NCBI RefSeq assembly: GCF_048544455.1
Contig: NC_133537.1
Location: 147,166,058 to 147,230,057, forward strand
Origin: Silene latifolia
Lineage: Eukaryota > Streptophyta > Magnoliopsida > Caryophyllales > Caryophyllaceae
Direction: 5' to 3'
DNA length: 64,000 nucleotides
The position numbers and the translations under genes were made by a program. Of this stretch, positions 21,946 through 34,502 are shown piece by piece (position 1 is the stretch's first letter; the number at the start of each line of letters is the position of its first letter). The notes beneath the pieces were generated by a model that was given only the letters and a program-made list of their open reading frames with translations, was not told where the DNA came from and searched no databases.

Positions 21946-23826
21946 CAAAATGCGAATTAGTCTCTCTTTAAAAGAAAGACTAGGCTCAAGCTCGGGAATT
22001 TCATTTTGCAACACATGGCTTGGGTCGCTAATGTAATTCCTAAGTTGAGACACATGGAACACATCATGAACTTTACCCAAACTCGGGGGCAAATCCAATT
22101 TGTAAGCCACGGCACCAATCCTTTTCATAACATCATAGGGTCCAATGTACTTTGGACTTAAGTTTCCTTTGACTCCCAATCTCTTTACTCCTTTCACCGG
22201 GGATACTTTCAAGAACACTTTATCACCAACTTCAAACTCCAAGGGTCGACGACGAACATCGGCATAAGACTTTTGGCGATCTTGAGCGGCTTTCATTCTT
22301 TCTCGGATGATCTTCACTTGGTCAATTGTCTTGGCTAGCTTGTCGGGTCCTAGATCACGAACATCACTTGCTTGATCCCAACAAATCGGACTACGACACT
22401 TTCTCCCATATAAGGCTTCATAGAGAGCCATCTTGATAGAAGCATGATAACTATTGTTGTAGGAAAATTCCACCAAAGTCAGGCTCTTTTCCCAACTAAC
22501 ATGGAAATTAAGGGCACAAGCACACAACAAATATTCAAGTATTTGAATCGTCCTTTCGGTTTGACCATCGGTAGCGGCATGAAAAGCGGTACTCATCAAC
22601 AACTTACTACCCATAGCATCTTGTAAGGCCTTCCTAAATATCGAACAAAACCTCGGGTAACGATCCGACACGATCTCCTTAGGAACACCATGGTAACGAA
22701 CGATCTCCTCAACATAGGAATTAGCAAGTCTATCCAAACTCCAAGTCTCTTTGATAAGGATGAACCTAGCACAGTTGGTCAATCTATCCACAATCACCCA
22801 TACGGCATCCTTTTCACCAACGGTATTAGGCAAAGTCATTACAAAATCCATGGAGATGGACTCCCATTTCCATAAAGGCACATCCAACGGTTGTAGAAAA
22901 CCTCCGATTCTCTTATGCTCAATCTTCACTTGTTGACAAGTGAGACATTTCCCAACGTAAGTCACAATGTCATTATTCATGTGAGGCCACCAAAATTGAA
23001 GCTTCAAATCTTTATACATCTTGTCTCCTCCGGGATGGATTGAATAAGGGGATAGATGAGCTTCATCAAGGACTCTCTTTCTCAAGTCAACGACATCGGG
23101 GACATACAAGCGGCTTTGGTAACGAAGATATCCACTAGCATCAATCTCACAATCTTTAGCTTTCCCTTCAAGAAGCCTGGCTTGAAATATTTTGAAAGTA
23201 GCATCATCCACTAGGTTATCATTAATCTCACAAAGAATAACGAGTTCGGCAACCATAGCACCAAGGTAGTCAAAACCACTTTCCACAATTTGCAAACTTA
23301 ACTTACGAAACTCCGCACAAAGGTCATCGGGAAGCTCACGGATAGCACTCAAGGAATGAGTTGACTTTCTACTAAGAGCATCGGCAACCACATTTGCCTT
23401 TCCTTCATGATACAACTCCTCCAAATCATAGTCATTCACTAACTCAAACCAACGGCGTTGTCTCATATTCCACTCTTTTTGGGTGAAAATATACCTCAAG
23501 CTGTTATGATCGGTGTAGATACGACAATGAACTCCAATGAGGTAATGTCTCCACATTATTAAGGCATGAACAACGGCGGCTAACTTAAGATCATGAGTAG
23601 GGTAGTTCACTTCATGAACTCTCAATTGTCGTGAAGCATAAGCAACAACACTCCTATTTTCCATAAGAACACAACCTAAACCCATCTTAGAAGCATCACA
23701 AAACACATCAAACTCCACTTTATCCTCAGGTAAGGTCAAAACGGGAGCGGTATTCAACCTTCTCTTCAACTCTTGGAACGCTTCCTCACAAGCTTCGGTC
23801 CACAAGAACTTGGCTTCTTTCTTCAA
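21925..23826 (-). pseudogene. Element F RNase H and integrase region
   Basis: The 633-aa frame holds RNase H at about residues 35-155 (FDVFCDASKMGLGCVLM, YTDHNSLRYIF, ANVVADALSRK). It is followed by the integrase zinc-finger region (HPGGDKMYKDLK, CLTCQQVK) and the catalytic core (ISMDFVMTLP, DGQTERTIQILE). The integrase C-terminal module (YIGPYDVMKRIG, VFHVSQLR) follows. Lineage words match Tekay chromoviruses. The products would degrade template RNA and insert cDNA. Fossil part. Confidence 0.9.
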
Positions 23827-23850
23827 GAGTTAAGTCATCAGCCTAGCAAG

Positions 23851-24705
23851 CTAAGAAAAATCCTTCACAAAGCGGCGGTAATAACCCGCCAAACCCAAGA
23901 AACTACGGATCTCACCAACATTGGTCGGGCTCTTCCATTCCATCACGGCTTCAATATTTGAAGGGTCCACCATAACACCTTCCTTGGATATCACATGACC
24001 AAGAAAAAACACCTTAGACAACCAAAATTCACACTTGGAAAATTTGGCAAACCACTTTTGACGACGAAGAATCTCTAAGATAGTACGAAGATGATCGGCA
24101 TGCTCTTCCTCGGACTTAGAAAAGATGAGAATATTGTCGATGAAGACCACAACACACTTGTCCAAGAACTCACTAAAAGTTAGGTTCATTTGGTCCATGA
24201 AGATAGCGAGAGCATTGGTTAAACCAAAGGGCATCACCTTAAACTCAAAATGTCCATATCTCGTGCTAAAGGTGGTTTTTGGAATATCAAAATCACGAAC
24301 GAGAATTTGATGATAACCGGATCTCAAATCAATTTTGGAAAAAGTAGAGGCACCTTTGAGTTGATCAAACAAATCTTCAATCCTTTGTAGAGGGTACTTG
24401 TTCTTAATAGTAACACGGTTGAGCTCACGATAATCGATACAAAGTCTCATGGATCCATATTTCTTCTTCACAAAGAGAATGGGAGCACCCCAAGGTAAGG
24501 CACTAGATCGAATAAATCCTTTCTCAATCATCTCATCAAGTTGCTTCCTTAACTCTTTATGTTTGGTTGGCGCCATACAGTAGGGAGCTTTAGCAATCGG
24601 TCCAGCTCCGGGTACAAGGTCGATAGAAAATTCTACATCACGCTCGGGAGGTATTCCAGGCAACTCCTCGGGAAAAATATCGGCGAATTCACAAACCACG
24701 GGCAC
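23851..24705 (-). pseudogene. Element F reverse transcriptase region
   Basis: The 284-aa frame carries Ty3/gypsy RT landmarks: [16 protein letters not shown] upstream of the domain, [48 protein letters not shown], and the connection segment [22 protein letters not shown] copies element RNA into cDNA. It lies between the protease part and the RNase H part. Fossil part. Confidence 0.9.
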
Positions 24706-24709
24706 TTAT

Positions 24710-25488
24710 TCAAGCTTCGGTAAAGAAGAAGAAGTAGAAGTCACCATGCACAAAAAAGACTTGGTGACCTTTCCTCTCCATACTTATCAACATCAAAGCG
24801 GAAATTAACTTCACACCTTCTTGAGAACGGACTCCTTTATAGGCAACAAGGGTTCCTAGCGGACTTTTGAGGTGAATCTTTTGATCTCTACACTCGAATC
24901 TTGCATCGTACTTAGACAACCAATTCATACCCAAAATCACATCGAATTCCTCAAGGGGAAAACGAAGTAGGTTATCGGGGAAAGAATTCCCGAGATTAAG
25001 ATAGGGACATCGGGGAAAGAATAGGAACATGAAATGATCTCTCCGGATGGTAAGGATATAGGGGTATCCTCACTAGGTATAGGCTTAAGAGCTAACTTTT
25101 CTGAAACCTTGGAGGAAATAAAAGATAAAGATGCGCCGGTGTCAAAAAGAATAAGGCATGGTTGATCAAAAATTGAGAGCATACCCGTAATGATGTCGGG
25201 ATGAGCAGGGGCTTCGGCACGACTCATGACATAGATGGTTCCTCTTGGCTTGGCTTTTGGAGCTTGTGTGGAAGAAGAAGTAGTAGAAGTCTTCCTATCG
25301 AGGAAATCATTGTAGCGATGACCGGGCTTCTTACAATGATAACAAGTCAAAGGTCGATTGTAGCATCCAACTCCGGGGTGTAGGGCTTGCTTACAATTGA
25401 AGCACTTGCAAGCTTTCTCCAAGTTGAGGTTGTTGTTGCTTGGTTGGGATACTTGTCCACTTGGCACTTGCCTTCTTGGTTCTTGCAC
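24710..25488 (-). pseudogene. Element F zinc knuckle and protease region
   Basis: Contains CFNCKQ and a CX2CX4HX4-type finger (CYHCKKPGHRYNDF), then an aspartic protease with LILFDTGASLSFIS. A following frame has the LDVILGMNWLSKYD-type protease end seen in Ty3/gypsy elements. Several frames cover the region. Fossil part. Confidence 0.8.
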
Positions 25489-25494
25489 TCTTGG

Positions 25495-26325
25495 TTATTG
25501 TACTCTTGGCACAAACCTCTTCTTAGCAAAGTTTGGTGAAGGAGAAGGCACATAAGGTCCCTTGCCATGAAAGTTAGGACGGTAAGAATTAGAGTAGGAT
25601 CGAGACATAGCATCATCATCAATAGCCTTCAAGGAATGCTCGGCCCAAAGAGCATCATCATAGATCGCTACAAAGGTTGTGGAGTCTCTTCTCACTATAC
25701 TTTCCAACTTGGGATTCAACTTGCTTCGGTAGAAGTAGACACGTTCATCTTCATAATTCACGAACTTAGGGGCATAGTGAGCAAGATCATTGAACTTGTC
25801 GGTGAAAGCTTGAACGGCTAGGCTTCCTTGCTTGAAATCAATGAACTCCTTCAATTTTTGTTGCTTGAGTTCCTTAGGGTAGAAACGAGTTTCCACAAGA
25901 GTCTTGAAACGGTTCCAATCAAAGGTGGGGTCTTGAGTGATGGAAGGTCCGGTTATAGTCCACCACCTATCGGCCTCATTCACAAGGAAACGAGAAGCAA
26001 GTTTCACTTTGTCTCGGTCTTGGACATCATAAAGAGATAAATTCTTCTCCATGTCACGAAACCACTCGAAAAGCTCAATAGGATCAACTTCACCACCATA
26101 GGTCCTAGCCTTATTTCTTGCTAGTTGACTTGCAATCCAAGCAAAACTTCCTTGACGATCTCCCACTTGTGGAGCGGGATTGGCTTGAACATTGACATGA
26201 GCATTGGCATCTTGTTGATTTTGGAGGATTTGAGTAAGGGCTTGCATGATGGTATTCTCTACATTGCTCGGTCGCACAATCTTCTTAAGGCACCAAAGAA
26301 AATCAAACAAGTTAGTACTTAACAA
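25495..26325 (-). pseudogene. Element F gag region
   Basis: A 276-aa frame with the retrotransposon gag core: ELFEWFRDMEKNLSLYDV, DRWWTITGPSI, FDWNRFKTLVETRFYP, FIDFKQGSLAVQAFTDKFN. This is the capsid part of Tekay-type elements. It lies nearest the 5' LTR, with the leader at 26326-26445. Fossil part. Confidence 0.85.
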
Positions 26326-26445
26326 ATAGCATACACAAGAAGACTACCAACTTAGGTCCTTAGTTCTACCCATCTCTCATTCACTATTCAAGGTCAAGTT
26401 CAAAATTTAAGTTTGGGGTACACGTGTGTTCGTCGGGAGCTACAA

Positions 26446-26461
26446 AGGATTTGATACCAAC
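26446..26461 (-). other. Element F primer-binding site
   Basis: On the minus strand TTGGTATCA follows directly after the 5' LTR, as expected for initiator-methionine tRNA priming. The match to the usual TGGTATCAGAGC is partial. Confidence 0.7.
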
Positions 26462-27743
26462 TGTGATGCCCCGCGATAAAACGGAAAGTAACTACTAAAT
26501 ATATGCTAAAAATGAGGAATTTTTAAAATTTTTATTTAATAAATAGAGTTTATCATACGGGAGTCACTAAAATTCAACGGGAAAAATATCCGGAAATAAA
26601 AACATAGGTTCATACAAATAAAACGGTCAAAAGTGGGGAAAATATATCCCTCGAATGACATAATGAAAGAGGTGAGTCTAAGCGGTGAATAAGTAATCTA
26701 AAAGTTCAAGGTACTCACTAGCTCACACGTCTAACCCCACATAAGCATCTTCACCAACCTGTCATTCATGTAAACATGAAAGCCACAGTCAGTGGGGAGT
26801 AACTCAAGGTTCTCCCAGCCACAAAGCGTCAAAACGGACATAACAAAGAACATAAACAGATAATCATATTAAATAAGATATAAATGAATATAATTACAAC
26901 TAAACATGAGATCATACATGTTCCAAGATAACAAGAATAAGGAAAAAGGGAATGAGATAGACAAGTAAGCAAGGCATAAACAACATCAAATAATGGAGAC
27001 GGAATGTAAAGCGAGCAAATACAACCACTTAGCCACGAGCAGGTATTTCAAGGAGATATGACCAATGTAACCATCCAAATAATGCAAAACCTTTACTAAA
27101 CTCATTAAAATATAATTTCCCCTAGTAGAACGACAATGATAATCACAAAGACTCAGTCCTAGTCTAAATCTGGCTAGACTCTCGGGACAGAACGGTTCCC
27201 GATTCGACATGAGTCAAAATAGTCCGCATCCAACACTTGATCGACAGAACGTAAGTCGAGAACCCACAATCGGCAGAACAGTCTGAAAGAGGCAGAATAA
27301 ATGAGCTAAACCCATGCTTGACAGAACGACACAAGTAGGCATAAAGGCATATCAAGCATATGTGATAGTATTATGACATTTCTACAAGAATACGACTCCT
27401 TACAAGTAATTATTTATAATAATTCTTTCATACTTATAACATATAAATAAATATTTCATTTTATAATTAAATTAACATGCCGGTTAAATAAAATATAATA
27501 AGCGGTAATTAAGGTTGACCCGATAATTAAAAAATGACGAGTCCAACATTTAAAACCTGTCAAGCCCAACAAATGGATTATATGAAGCCCAACAAATCAA
27601 TCATGTAAAGCCCAAAGATTTAATCATGTGAAGCCCAAAAGTTTAATCATGTGAAGCCCACTTATAAACTAAGCAAGTTACCAACAAAAAAACAAGGAAG
27701 AGGGAAAATAAGATGGGTAAGCAACACAATTGGCCCAATTACA

Positions 27744-27833
<90 letters not shown>

Positions 27834-29511
27834 GCCCAATTCATGAACATTACAAAACCATAGGCAAAGGAAAATAGAAAGACAAGGAGTATAATATATA
27901 CTCCACTCCCGTGACCAACCCAAAACAACCAGGCCGTGGCCACTGTCTGCTCCCTCCTTCCACGGCCAGCCTAGCCGTGACCAACACCACTACAAGGCTC
28001 ACCAAAAGTGCAACACGTGTAAATAGCAAGACGAGTTTATGAGCATGTTTGAGATGGATATTTACACAAATTTTACCATACATATCCACCATCCTTTACC
28101 ACCCAAAATCCAGCCCGAAACCACAATTAAACAGCCCGAAACCGCCCATAACAGCCTGCTCAAAACCCCTCCCCCGTGGCTTACATATAGTCTGCAATGT
28201 AGCATCCACAAACCCAACCACGGTTGCCAAAAGACCCATGAAAGGGTCACCAAAACAGAGGGAAATTTGAGTATGCATAAGACGATGTTGAAGGGAAAAT
28301 AGTAAGCATGAAAGCTGGTCTGAAACACTACTCTTCCCGGCCCCAAAACATAGACCAAAACCGCACTTGTTATGGGTATAAACCCAAACTTGACAGTCCC
28401 ATTTCAGCTCAGTTTTCAGACGAAAATTAAAGTAGAGTTGAAACGGAAATAAGCATGCTTAAAGTACGAATAACCAACACTAATCTCACCAAAGTAAAGC
28501 TAAGGAAGACCTAGAAACAAGCAGCAATATATATACCCATGAAAAACAGGCCACATACACTATAAGAACATTCACCCTACCCGAATTCACTTAAGAAGAA
28601 CAAGCTATAAAAAACACGCAAACAAACATGTAAAATACTTACTAAACTCACATAATCAACCATACACATGAGAAAGGCATAAAGGTTTAAACTTTTCAAC
28701 AAAAACGAGTGAAAAACCGAGTAAAAGAGCGAAATATCGACACTTTGTCAAGTAACCTATCACCGTTACCTCGAATGCTCTTCAATCTTCAAGCGAGTGG
28801 TCCACAATGTACGAGTCTCCCTCCGGGTCTTCAAATTCTTCACCTATAAACAAGGAAACAGAGCTTTTGAGCTAAAGGTCGAAACTTTTATAAGATGGTC
28901 GATTTTGAAACCTCCACAAGAGTGGGACTTTCTTACCTAGAAAGTTGAAGGATGGAAAGAAGAATAGAATGGCGCAAAAATTAAGGAAAACGGTTGAGAA
29001 ACGAGGTCGGAATCTGAGCTTAAAGGTCGACAAAAGTGGTGTTTATGGTCACTGTTTGTTTGTTGTGTGTGTGCTGTAGGATTTTCAAAAACAAAGGAGG
29101 AGGAAAAATGAGTGATGTCTAGGGATTGGCCGGTCTATTTTGTGAGAGTGAGAGTAAGTATAAAAAAAAAAAAATATTATTAATTTAGTTAGGTGCAAAA
29201 AGTGAAGGGTGTGTTGTCGGTATGGGATAGGTCGAGAATAAACTAGTCTCACATGTGAGAATGTGACGGTCTCTTGCTAGACGGAAACACATCTTAAACG
29301 TACTATAATTTAAGACGGAATTTTATTATTATTATTATTATTATTGTTGTTGTTGTTGTTGTTATTGTTATCCGAGCTAGACGTATATTTTTATATAAAA
29401 TAAGCTTTAAAATTATAGCTTTAATAAAATTTATGTTTAAAATAAAATTAATTAAATAAAATAATATAAAAATATGTTTATAACTATTATACGAAAAGAG
29501 CGGGTGTTATA
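26462..29511 (-). repeat. Element F 5' LTR
   Basis: Uninterrupted LTR of 3050 bp, including a (TA)n run at 27745-27827 that corresponds to the site where G entered the other copy. Bounded on the right by the target duplication TGGTG. Confidence 0.92.
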
Positions 29512-29516
29512 TGGTG

Positions 29517-30206
29517 AATCCAGCTTCTTAGGTGAGTCCATCCTATATTTTTTGGACCGTTAGATCTGCTAATATTCGGTGACAAATTTTTGTTGACTTT
29601 CACGAGTTTCACCCTTTACCCCTTCTCTCTCCTTTCCAAATTTATTTTCTCTCTTCCTTTGAATCTCTCCCCCGCTGTGTAAGAAATCCACAATTTGCAA
29701 AGCATAAACAATAAATTCCGCTAAACACACAACACAGCGTGATGATTGATCAAGCTTCACGATTTCTTTTGATCGATATTTTGTTAAGATATCCAACCTC
29801 AAGATTGACGACGTGAATTATCAAAATCACAAATATTTATTTGAGTATGTAATTCAGAGGATTGTTCTTTGTATGTAAACAAATTAGTCAATAGTCGGTC
29901 TTGAATTTAGTGTTATATGACAAATCCAATGTGATTTCTTGAATTTCAATGATTTTGTTCCTCATTTATAGTAGCTTTCATATAGCAGTTGTAACTTGTA
30001 ATTGATTTTTTTTTTGTAGAGTGGAGGACACCTATGCTAGCACTATGCGTTGTTCTCTGTTGACTGATTTGTGGCATGATTATAATATCGAATTGATGAG
30101 CTCTAAAAAATCCGGGTCTCCTCGATTCATTTGTTGTTTGTGATGTAATTTGCCATTTCTCGAGTATTTCGTCTTCTTTTTCTCCTTTTATGAACATTGT
30201 ATTGGA
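29517..30206. other. AT-rich stretch, right flank of element F
   Basis: No supported gene. The beginning (ggtgagtccatcc, ttggaccgttagatc) resembles the terminal region of element G, so it may belong to a related DNA element into which F inserted. Small open frames show no domain. Confidence 0.4.
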
Positions 30207-30276
30207 AAGCTATTAGCTCAATGGTAGATTAATTACAATCTTGCACAAAGATGTGGGTTCGATTTCCACATAGCCT
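30207..30276 (+). ncRNA. tRNA-like sequence (SINE head or decayed tRNA)
   Basis: An internal pol III A box TAGCTCAATGG (30214-30224) and a B box GGTTCGATTTC (30256-30266, one mismatch to consensus) are 31 bp apart. The ends GCTAT and ATAGC can pair as an acceptor stem, and the T-arm stem is intact with one wobble pair. The anticodon loop is irregular. A SINE head or a decayed tRNA gene fits better than a working tRNA. Confidence 0.5.
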
Positions 30277-30332
30277 AATTTTTCATTGCAAGTAGTGTTA
30301 CTTTTAGATCAAGTAACGTTTCTTTATATAGT

Positions 30333-30611
30333 GCACGTGTTTCGTTTGCGGAAGAGGCGACGAAGGTAGATTGTTTTCAGGTTACAGACGGGCGCAAAGG
30401 TAAAATTCCTGCTGGTAGGAAGGTGGAGAGCAAGTGGTTTCTCTCCGGAGTCAATTAACGTCATTGACTGGGTTTAGGCTGTACACGGTGCGTTGGCCGT
30501 GATAGTGAGTTAAGGTGAGGACCGGATACTAACTCGGGTGTGCAGCTGGTAATTTCATAAGGCCAATGGTTAATTCCTCGGTGGTTATCTCTTTTGTTGG
30601 AGGGGGAGATT
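30333..30611 (+). repeat. Element H 3' internal tail, upstream copy
   Basis: About 270 bp match 32594-32860 with some three differences. It ends in the polypurine tract ggagggggagat directly before the LTR at 30612. Its place on the outer side of the 5' LTR is what makes H concatemer-like. Confidence 0.8.
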
Positions 30612-31269
30612 TGTTGCGTAAATGCAACAAATCCAACACAAAGAAGGTTATAATTATCTAAGTGTTACATGTATTGATGACAACATGTAACATTAGGTGG
30701 AAATGAATATGGATTCATGTGTGTTTCACAATTACGTGAAAACATATGAATTATTATTAATTCATTTGTTGTGATAACGTGAAGTGACATTATGGTATTA
30801 AGTTATAACGTCACTTTCACATCTTTATATAAAGGATGAATTCTTTGGAAAATATATCTCACAAATTATAATCAAACAAGGTGACTAGTAAATAAAATTA
30901 CGATCGGGGTTTGAGGTGAGAGGCAAGATAACGAGTGTTATAATCTGATAATTTAGGAGTTCTCTAGGGGTGATATTAGTGGCATTGACTAATATTCTTT
31001 GGAGGGCTAGAGGTTGTTATCTTATTTTATTGTGGGTTTCGAATTGGTATTAATTCGGAACGGTTACGTTGTACTGGTACTATATTATTATAGTGGATTC
31101 TAGTCGATTCGGCTAGTGGGTTTTACTTCTGGTTTGGAAGGTTTTGCCCTGGGTTTGACCCTAAAATATTGTCTCATCTTATTATTGCTTACATTTATTT
31201 ACTTTTACGGTTTACTTGTCGGTTGGTTGCTTCCGTTGCGCGTGGGAGATTGGCGTTAATTTCCCAACA
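30612..31269 (+). repeat. Element H LTR (658 bp)
   Basis: Starts TGTTGCG, ends CCCAACA, and is preceded by a polypurine tract and followed by the initiator-Met primer site at 31271-31283. The 3' part (31024-31269) recurs at 32861-33097. Confidence 0.85.
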
Positions 31270-31313
31270 GTGGTATCAGAGCCACTAGGCTCGGTCCGGT
31301 GGCTGGTTTATAA

Positions 31314-31985
31314 TTGGCAAGGATGTCAAATTTGGAGTCTCAATTTGCAGTACCAAAATTTGATGGTAAAAGTAGTTTCACCCTTTGGCAGAGAAGGATG
31401 AAGGATCTTCTGGTACATCTTGCCTTGGCTAGAGCCTTGAAAGGAGATGATGGTAAGCCGGAGAAGATGAGTGATGACAACTGGGAAGAGGTTTGCACCA
31501 AGTGTGCAAGTACTATTAGGTTGTGCATCACGGATTCAGTCATCAATTGTGTTCTTGATGACGACTCTCCATCGGTGATATGGGAAAAGTTGGAGAAGCT
31601 CTACATGGCGAAAAGTTTGACCAACAAGTTGCTTTTAAAGTGACGGTTATATCGGTTAAGGATGGATGAGGATGAAAATTTAATTGGACATGTGAATTTG
31701 TTCAATGGACTGTTAGACGAGTTAAAGAAGATCGAGGTGAAGCTTGAGGAGGAAGATAAAGCGTTATTACTCCTCAATTCTCTCCCGGACACATATGAGA
31801 CTTATGTGGATACTATTTTGTGCGGTAAAGACACCATCACGGTGGAGCAAGCACAAACAGCTTTATTGTCCTTTGATGCGAGGAAGAAGGACAAGGCTGG
31901 GGTACGGAGTGACAAGACGGTACGATTGCGGTTGCTCGAGATGGGAGAGGTCGATCGTTTAACAGGGATGATGGATCGAAGCATG
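31314..31985 (+). pseudogene. Element H gag region
   Basis: Contains the copia gag signature FDGKSSFTLWQRRMKDLL, IWEKLEKLYMAKSLTNKLLL, then HVNLFNGLLDELKKIEVKLE and LLNSLPDTYETYVDTIL. This is the UBN2-type gag domain of Tork-like elements, which builds the virus-like particle. Two frames cover it. Fossil. Confidence 0.85.
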
Positions 31986-32023
31986 GCAGGTCTCGGTCCA
32001 GGAACGCTTCTAGGAATAATGAT

Positions 32024-32719
32024 GTGAAGTGTTTCAAGTGTGGTGAACTTGGGCATATTAGGCGGTTTTGTCCTAATAAATGCGGGAATGAAGAAAACAA
32101 GGGCGACACCAACTTGGTTGCCGGTGAAGGAAGTAATGGTTGTTTCCTTACCGATGATAGTGACATATTTGCGGTCACGGATGTGAACGACGTATCTTCC
32201 AAGGAAGAATGGATATTAGATTCTGGTTGTGTCAACCACATTTGTACTCGGAAAGATAATTTTGATGAACTCCAAGAAGGCATGGCTAGGAAGTTGAGTT
32301 TGGCTGATAACTCAACAGTTAATGTCATGGGTGTTGGGGTGGTAAAAATCAAATTGTCAAATGGAGTGGTGCACACTTTGGACAATGTTGCCTATGTTCC
32401 AAAGTTGCGGCAGAATTTAATTTCACTTAGTCAACTAGACTCCGAGGGTTATGGGTGTAAAGCTCATGGGGGAGTAATAAAAGTTACTAAGGGTTCTATG
32501 GTCCTCATGAAGGGGGAGCTACGTCGTGGTTTATACCGTCTGGATGCATATGCAGTAAAAACCTCAAAGGATAGCTGGAAACGGAAAATTCGTGCACGTG
32601 TTTCGTTTGCGGAAGAGGCGACGAAGGTAGATTGTTTTCAGGTTACAGACGGGCGCAAAGGTAAAATTCCTGCTGGTAGGAAGGTGGAGAGCAAGAGGTT
32701 TCTCTCCGGAGTCAATTAA
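32024..32719 (+). pseudogene. Element H zinc knuckle, protease and pol tail
   Basis: A 231-aa frame with the zinc knuckle CFKCGELGHIRRFC at the start, then the copia protease with WILDSGCVNHIC (usually DSGAS or DSGCS in the family), VAYVPKLRQNLISLSQL and a GAG-pre-integrase-like end (RRGLYRLDAYAV). The last 40 residues correspond to the 3' internal tail. RT, RNase H and integrase are not represented. Fossil. Confidence 0.85.
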
Positions 32720-32860
32720 CGTCATTGACTGGGTTTAGGCTGTACACGGTGCGTTGGCCGTGATAGTGAGTTAGGGTGAGGACCGGATACTAACTCGGGT
32801 GTGCAACTGGTAATTTCATAAGGCCAATGGTTAATTCCTCGGTGGTTATCTCTTTTGTTG

Positions 32861-33097
32861 TGGGTTTCGAATTGGTATTAATTCGGAACGGTTACGTTGT
32901 ACTGGTACTATATTATTATAGTGGATTCTAGTCGATTTGGCTAGTGGGTTTTACTTCTGGTTTGGGAGGTTTTGCCCTGGGTTTGACCCTAAAATATTGC
33001 CTCATCTTATTATTGTTTACATTTATTTACTTTTACGGTTTACTTGTCGGTTGGTTGCTTCCGTTGCGCGTGGGAGATTGGCGTTAATTTCCCAACA
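32861..33097 (+). repeat. Element H partial 3' LTR
   Basis: Matches 31024-31269 and ends CCCAACA directly before the 32-bp flank repeat at 33098-33129. Confidence 0.85.
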
Positions 33098-33129
33098 CTT
33101 TTAGATCAAGTAACGTTTCTTTATATAGT

Positions 33130-33445
33130 ATAAGTGGTACTCCATATTATAATTATAAGTATTACCCAATGGCATAATTATTTTGGCTAAATAAAATAAT
33201 TAGTGTCATTGCAAAAACTAAGAATAGCTGATGTTACCGCATAGAAGAAATAATGTTATTTTACAAAGTAACTAATGTTCATTTTTAGTTGGAATGAAGT
33301 AAAATTGAAACTTGAACTAACTAAAATTGGAACTTTAACATTAATTCCGTGTTACTTTGATGGATTAATGATGTTACAGTAACATAAATATTGTACCAAT
33401 GTTACTATAATGAGTAAAATGTGTTATTGTATCATTGTTAAATAG
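33130..33445. other. AT-rich stretch with gttac/gtaac words
   Basis: No gene seen. Words such as gttacagtaac and tgttactat recur from here to about 34290, like a decayed short-repeat field. Confidence 0.5.
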
Positions 33446-33540
33446 TACCTCTCCGTTCCGGTCATTTGTTTACGTATACCCGATACCGTCCCCTCCCCTA
33501 TCGTTGGTCTTTCTGCCAAAATACCGGGACGGAGGGAGTA
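33446..33540. mobile_element. MITE, Stowaway-like (95 bp)
   Basis: Ends TACCTCTCCGTTCCGG and CCGGGACGGAGGGAGTA are inverted repeats with TA on both sides, as in Tc1/Mariner-derived Stowaway MITEs. Non-coding. Confidence 0.75.
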
Positions 33541-33845
33541 GATGAATTACACAATTATTATTGTAAAATTGTTTCCATGTTAATTTAATGAATCAATGTT
33601 GTTTAAGTAATATTGGTACTCTAATATTAATCCGTCTTTGATGAATGAAATGAAACAAAGATGTTATTTTTTTTTTTAGTCAAACAAAGATGTTAATTTA
33701 ACACTATGTTACTCTGATGAAGGAATGACGTTACAGTAACACTATTACTATAACTATAACTATAATGTAGGCGGAATAAGGATTGATGGTGTAAATGTTA
33801 CTATAAGTAATGAATAAATGATTTTACAGTAATAATGTTACTATA
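33541..33845. other. AT-rich stretch between MITEs
   Basis: Nothing but AT-rich DNA with scattered gttacagtaac words. No gene is supported. Confidence 0.6.
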
Positions 33846-34061
33846 TACTTCCTCCGTCCCGGTCATTTGTTATCTATTTCATTTTTAAGGTATATTAGTC
33901 ATTTGTTATCTATTTCTATTTTAGGTAAGTGTAGGACAAGTGGGTTAGTGTGTGCAAGTGGACATGCCTTCTTTATTTTACTAAGTCTATTTACTTTTAT
34001 ATTCTTTCATTGGTCTTTGTGCAAAATAAAATAGATAACAATTCATTGAGACAAAGGGAAT
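33846..34061. mobile_element. MITE, Stowaway-like (about 216 bp)
   Basis: Left end TACTTCCTCCGTCCCGG runs into tcatttgttatctattt. The complement of the right end reads TATTCCCTTTGTCTC followed by aatgaattgttatctattt. TA flanks are present. Non-coding, derived from a Tc1/Mariner-type transposon by structure. Confidence 0.75.
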
Positions 34062-34502
34062 AATAAACTAGGCTAGATGATGTTCGCTTGTCTCAAGTTT
34101 CTTTAATGAATCAATGATGTAATAGAACTAATACTATGATAATGATCACCCTTAAAATCGATTGAAAATAAATATGCGAAATTATAGTTGAAGCAATATA
34201 GTCAACAGGTATACTATTACAGTAACATGGTTACACTTGCACAATTACAATAACATAGTTACACCAACAGAGTAACATACTAAAATGGTTACAATATTAC
34301 AATTGGTATCAACAACTAGTAAAAAAATATTAGGAGAAATTTACATTGCACTGCTCAAGCCAAACTTACCCAAAATACGGAACAATGGTGTCCAAAGTTC
34401 AAGGTGAAATGCAATCTGGAACTAAGGGCCACAAAAATTCAGAGTTCTTTTAAGTGCAATAATTGGAACTCTAATTAGCATTAATGCAACGCCATAGCAA
34501 TT
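34062..34502. other. AT-rich stretch, no gene seen
   Basis: Contains further gttacagtaac-type words near 34214-34285, and the presumed downstream part of the RNase H fragment, too decayed to annotate. Confidence 0.5.

Larger units (their letters stand above)
30301..33129 (+). mobile_element. Element H: Ty1/copia (Tork-like) fossil in a concatemer-like arrangement
   Basis: Order on the plus strand: 32-bp flank repeat (30301-30332), 3' internal tail with polypurine tract (30333-30611), complete LTR (30612-31269), primer site TGGTATCAGAGCC (31271-31283), gag, zinc knuckle and protease, a second copy of the 3' internal tail (32594-32860), a partial LTR (32861-33097), and the flank repeat again (33098-33129). 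The shared LTR part differs by about four bases in 240, so it is young. RT and integrase are not present. It is broken, with only a few breaks and large missing parts. Gag words match Tnt1/Tork elements. Confidence 0.8.

Noticed and set aside
30207-30276. Functional tRNA gene
   Set aside because: The anticodon loop lacks the normal U33 context, the B box has a mismatch and the acceptor stem has an A-C mismatch.
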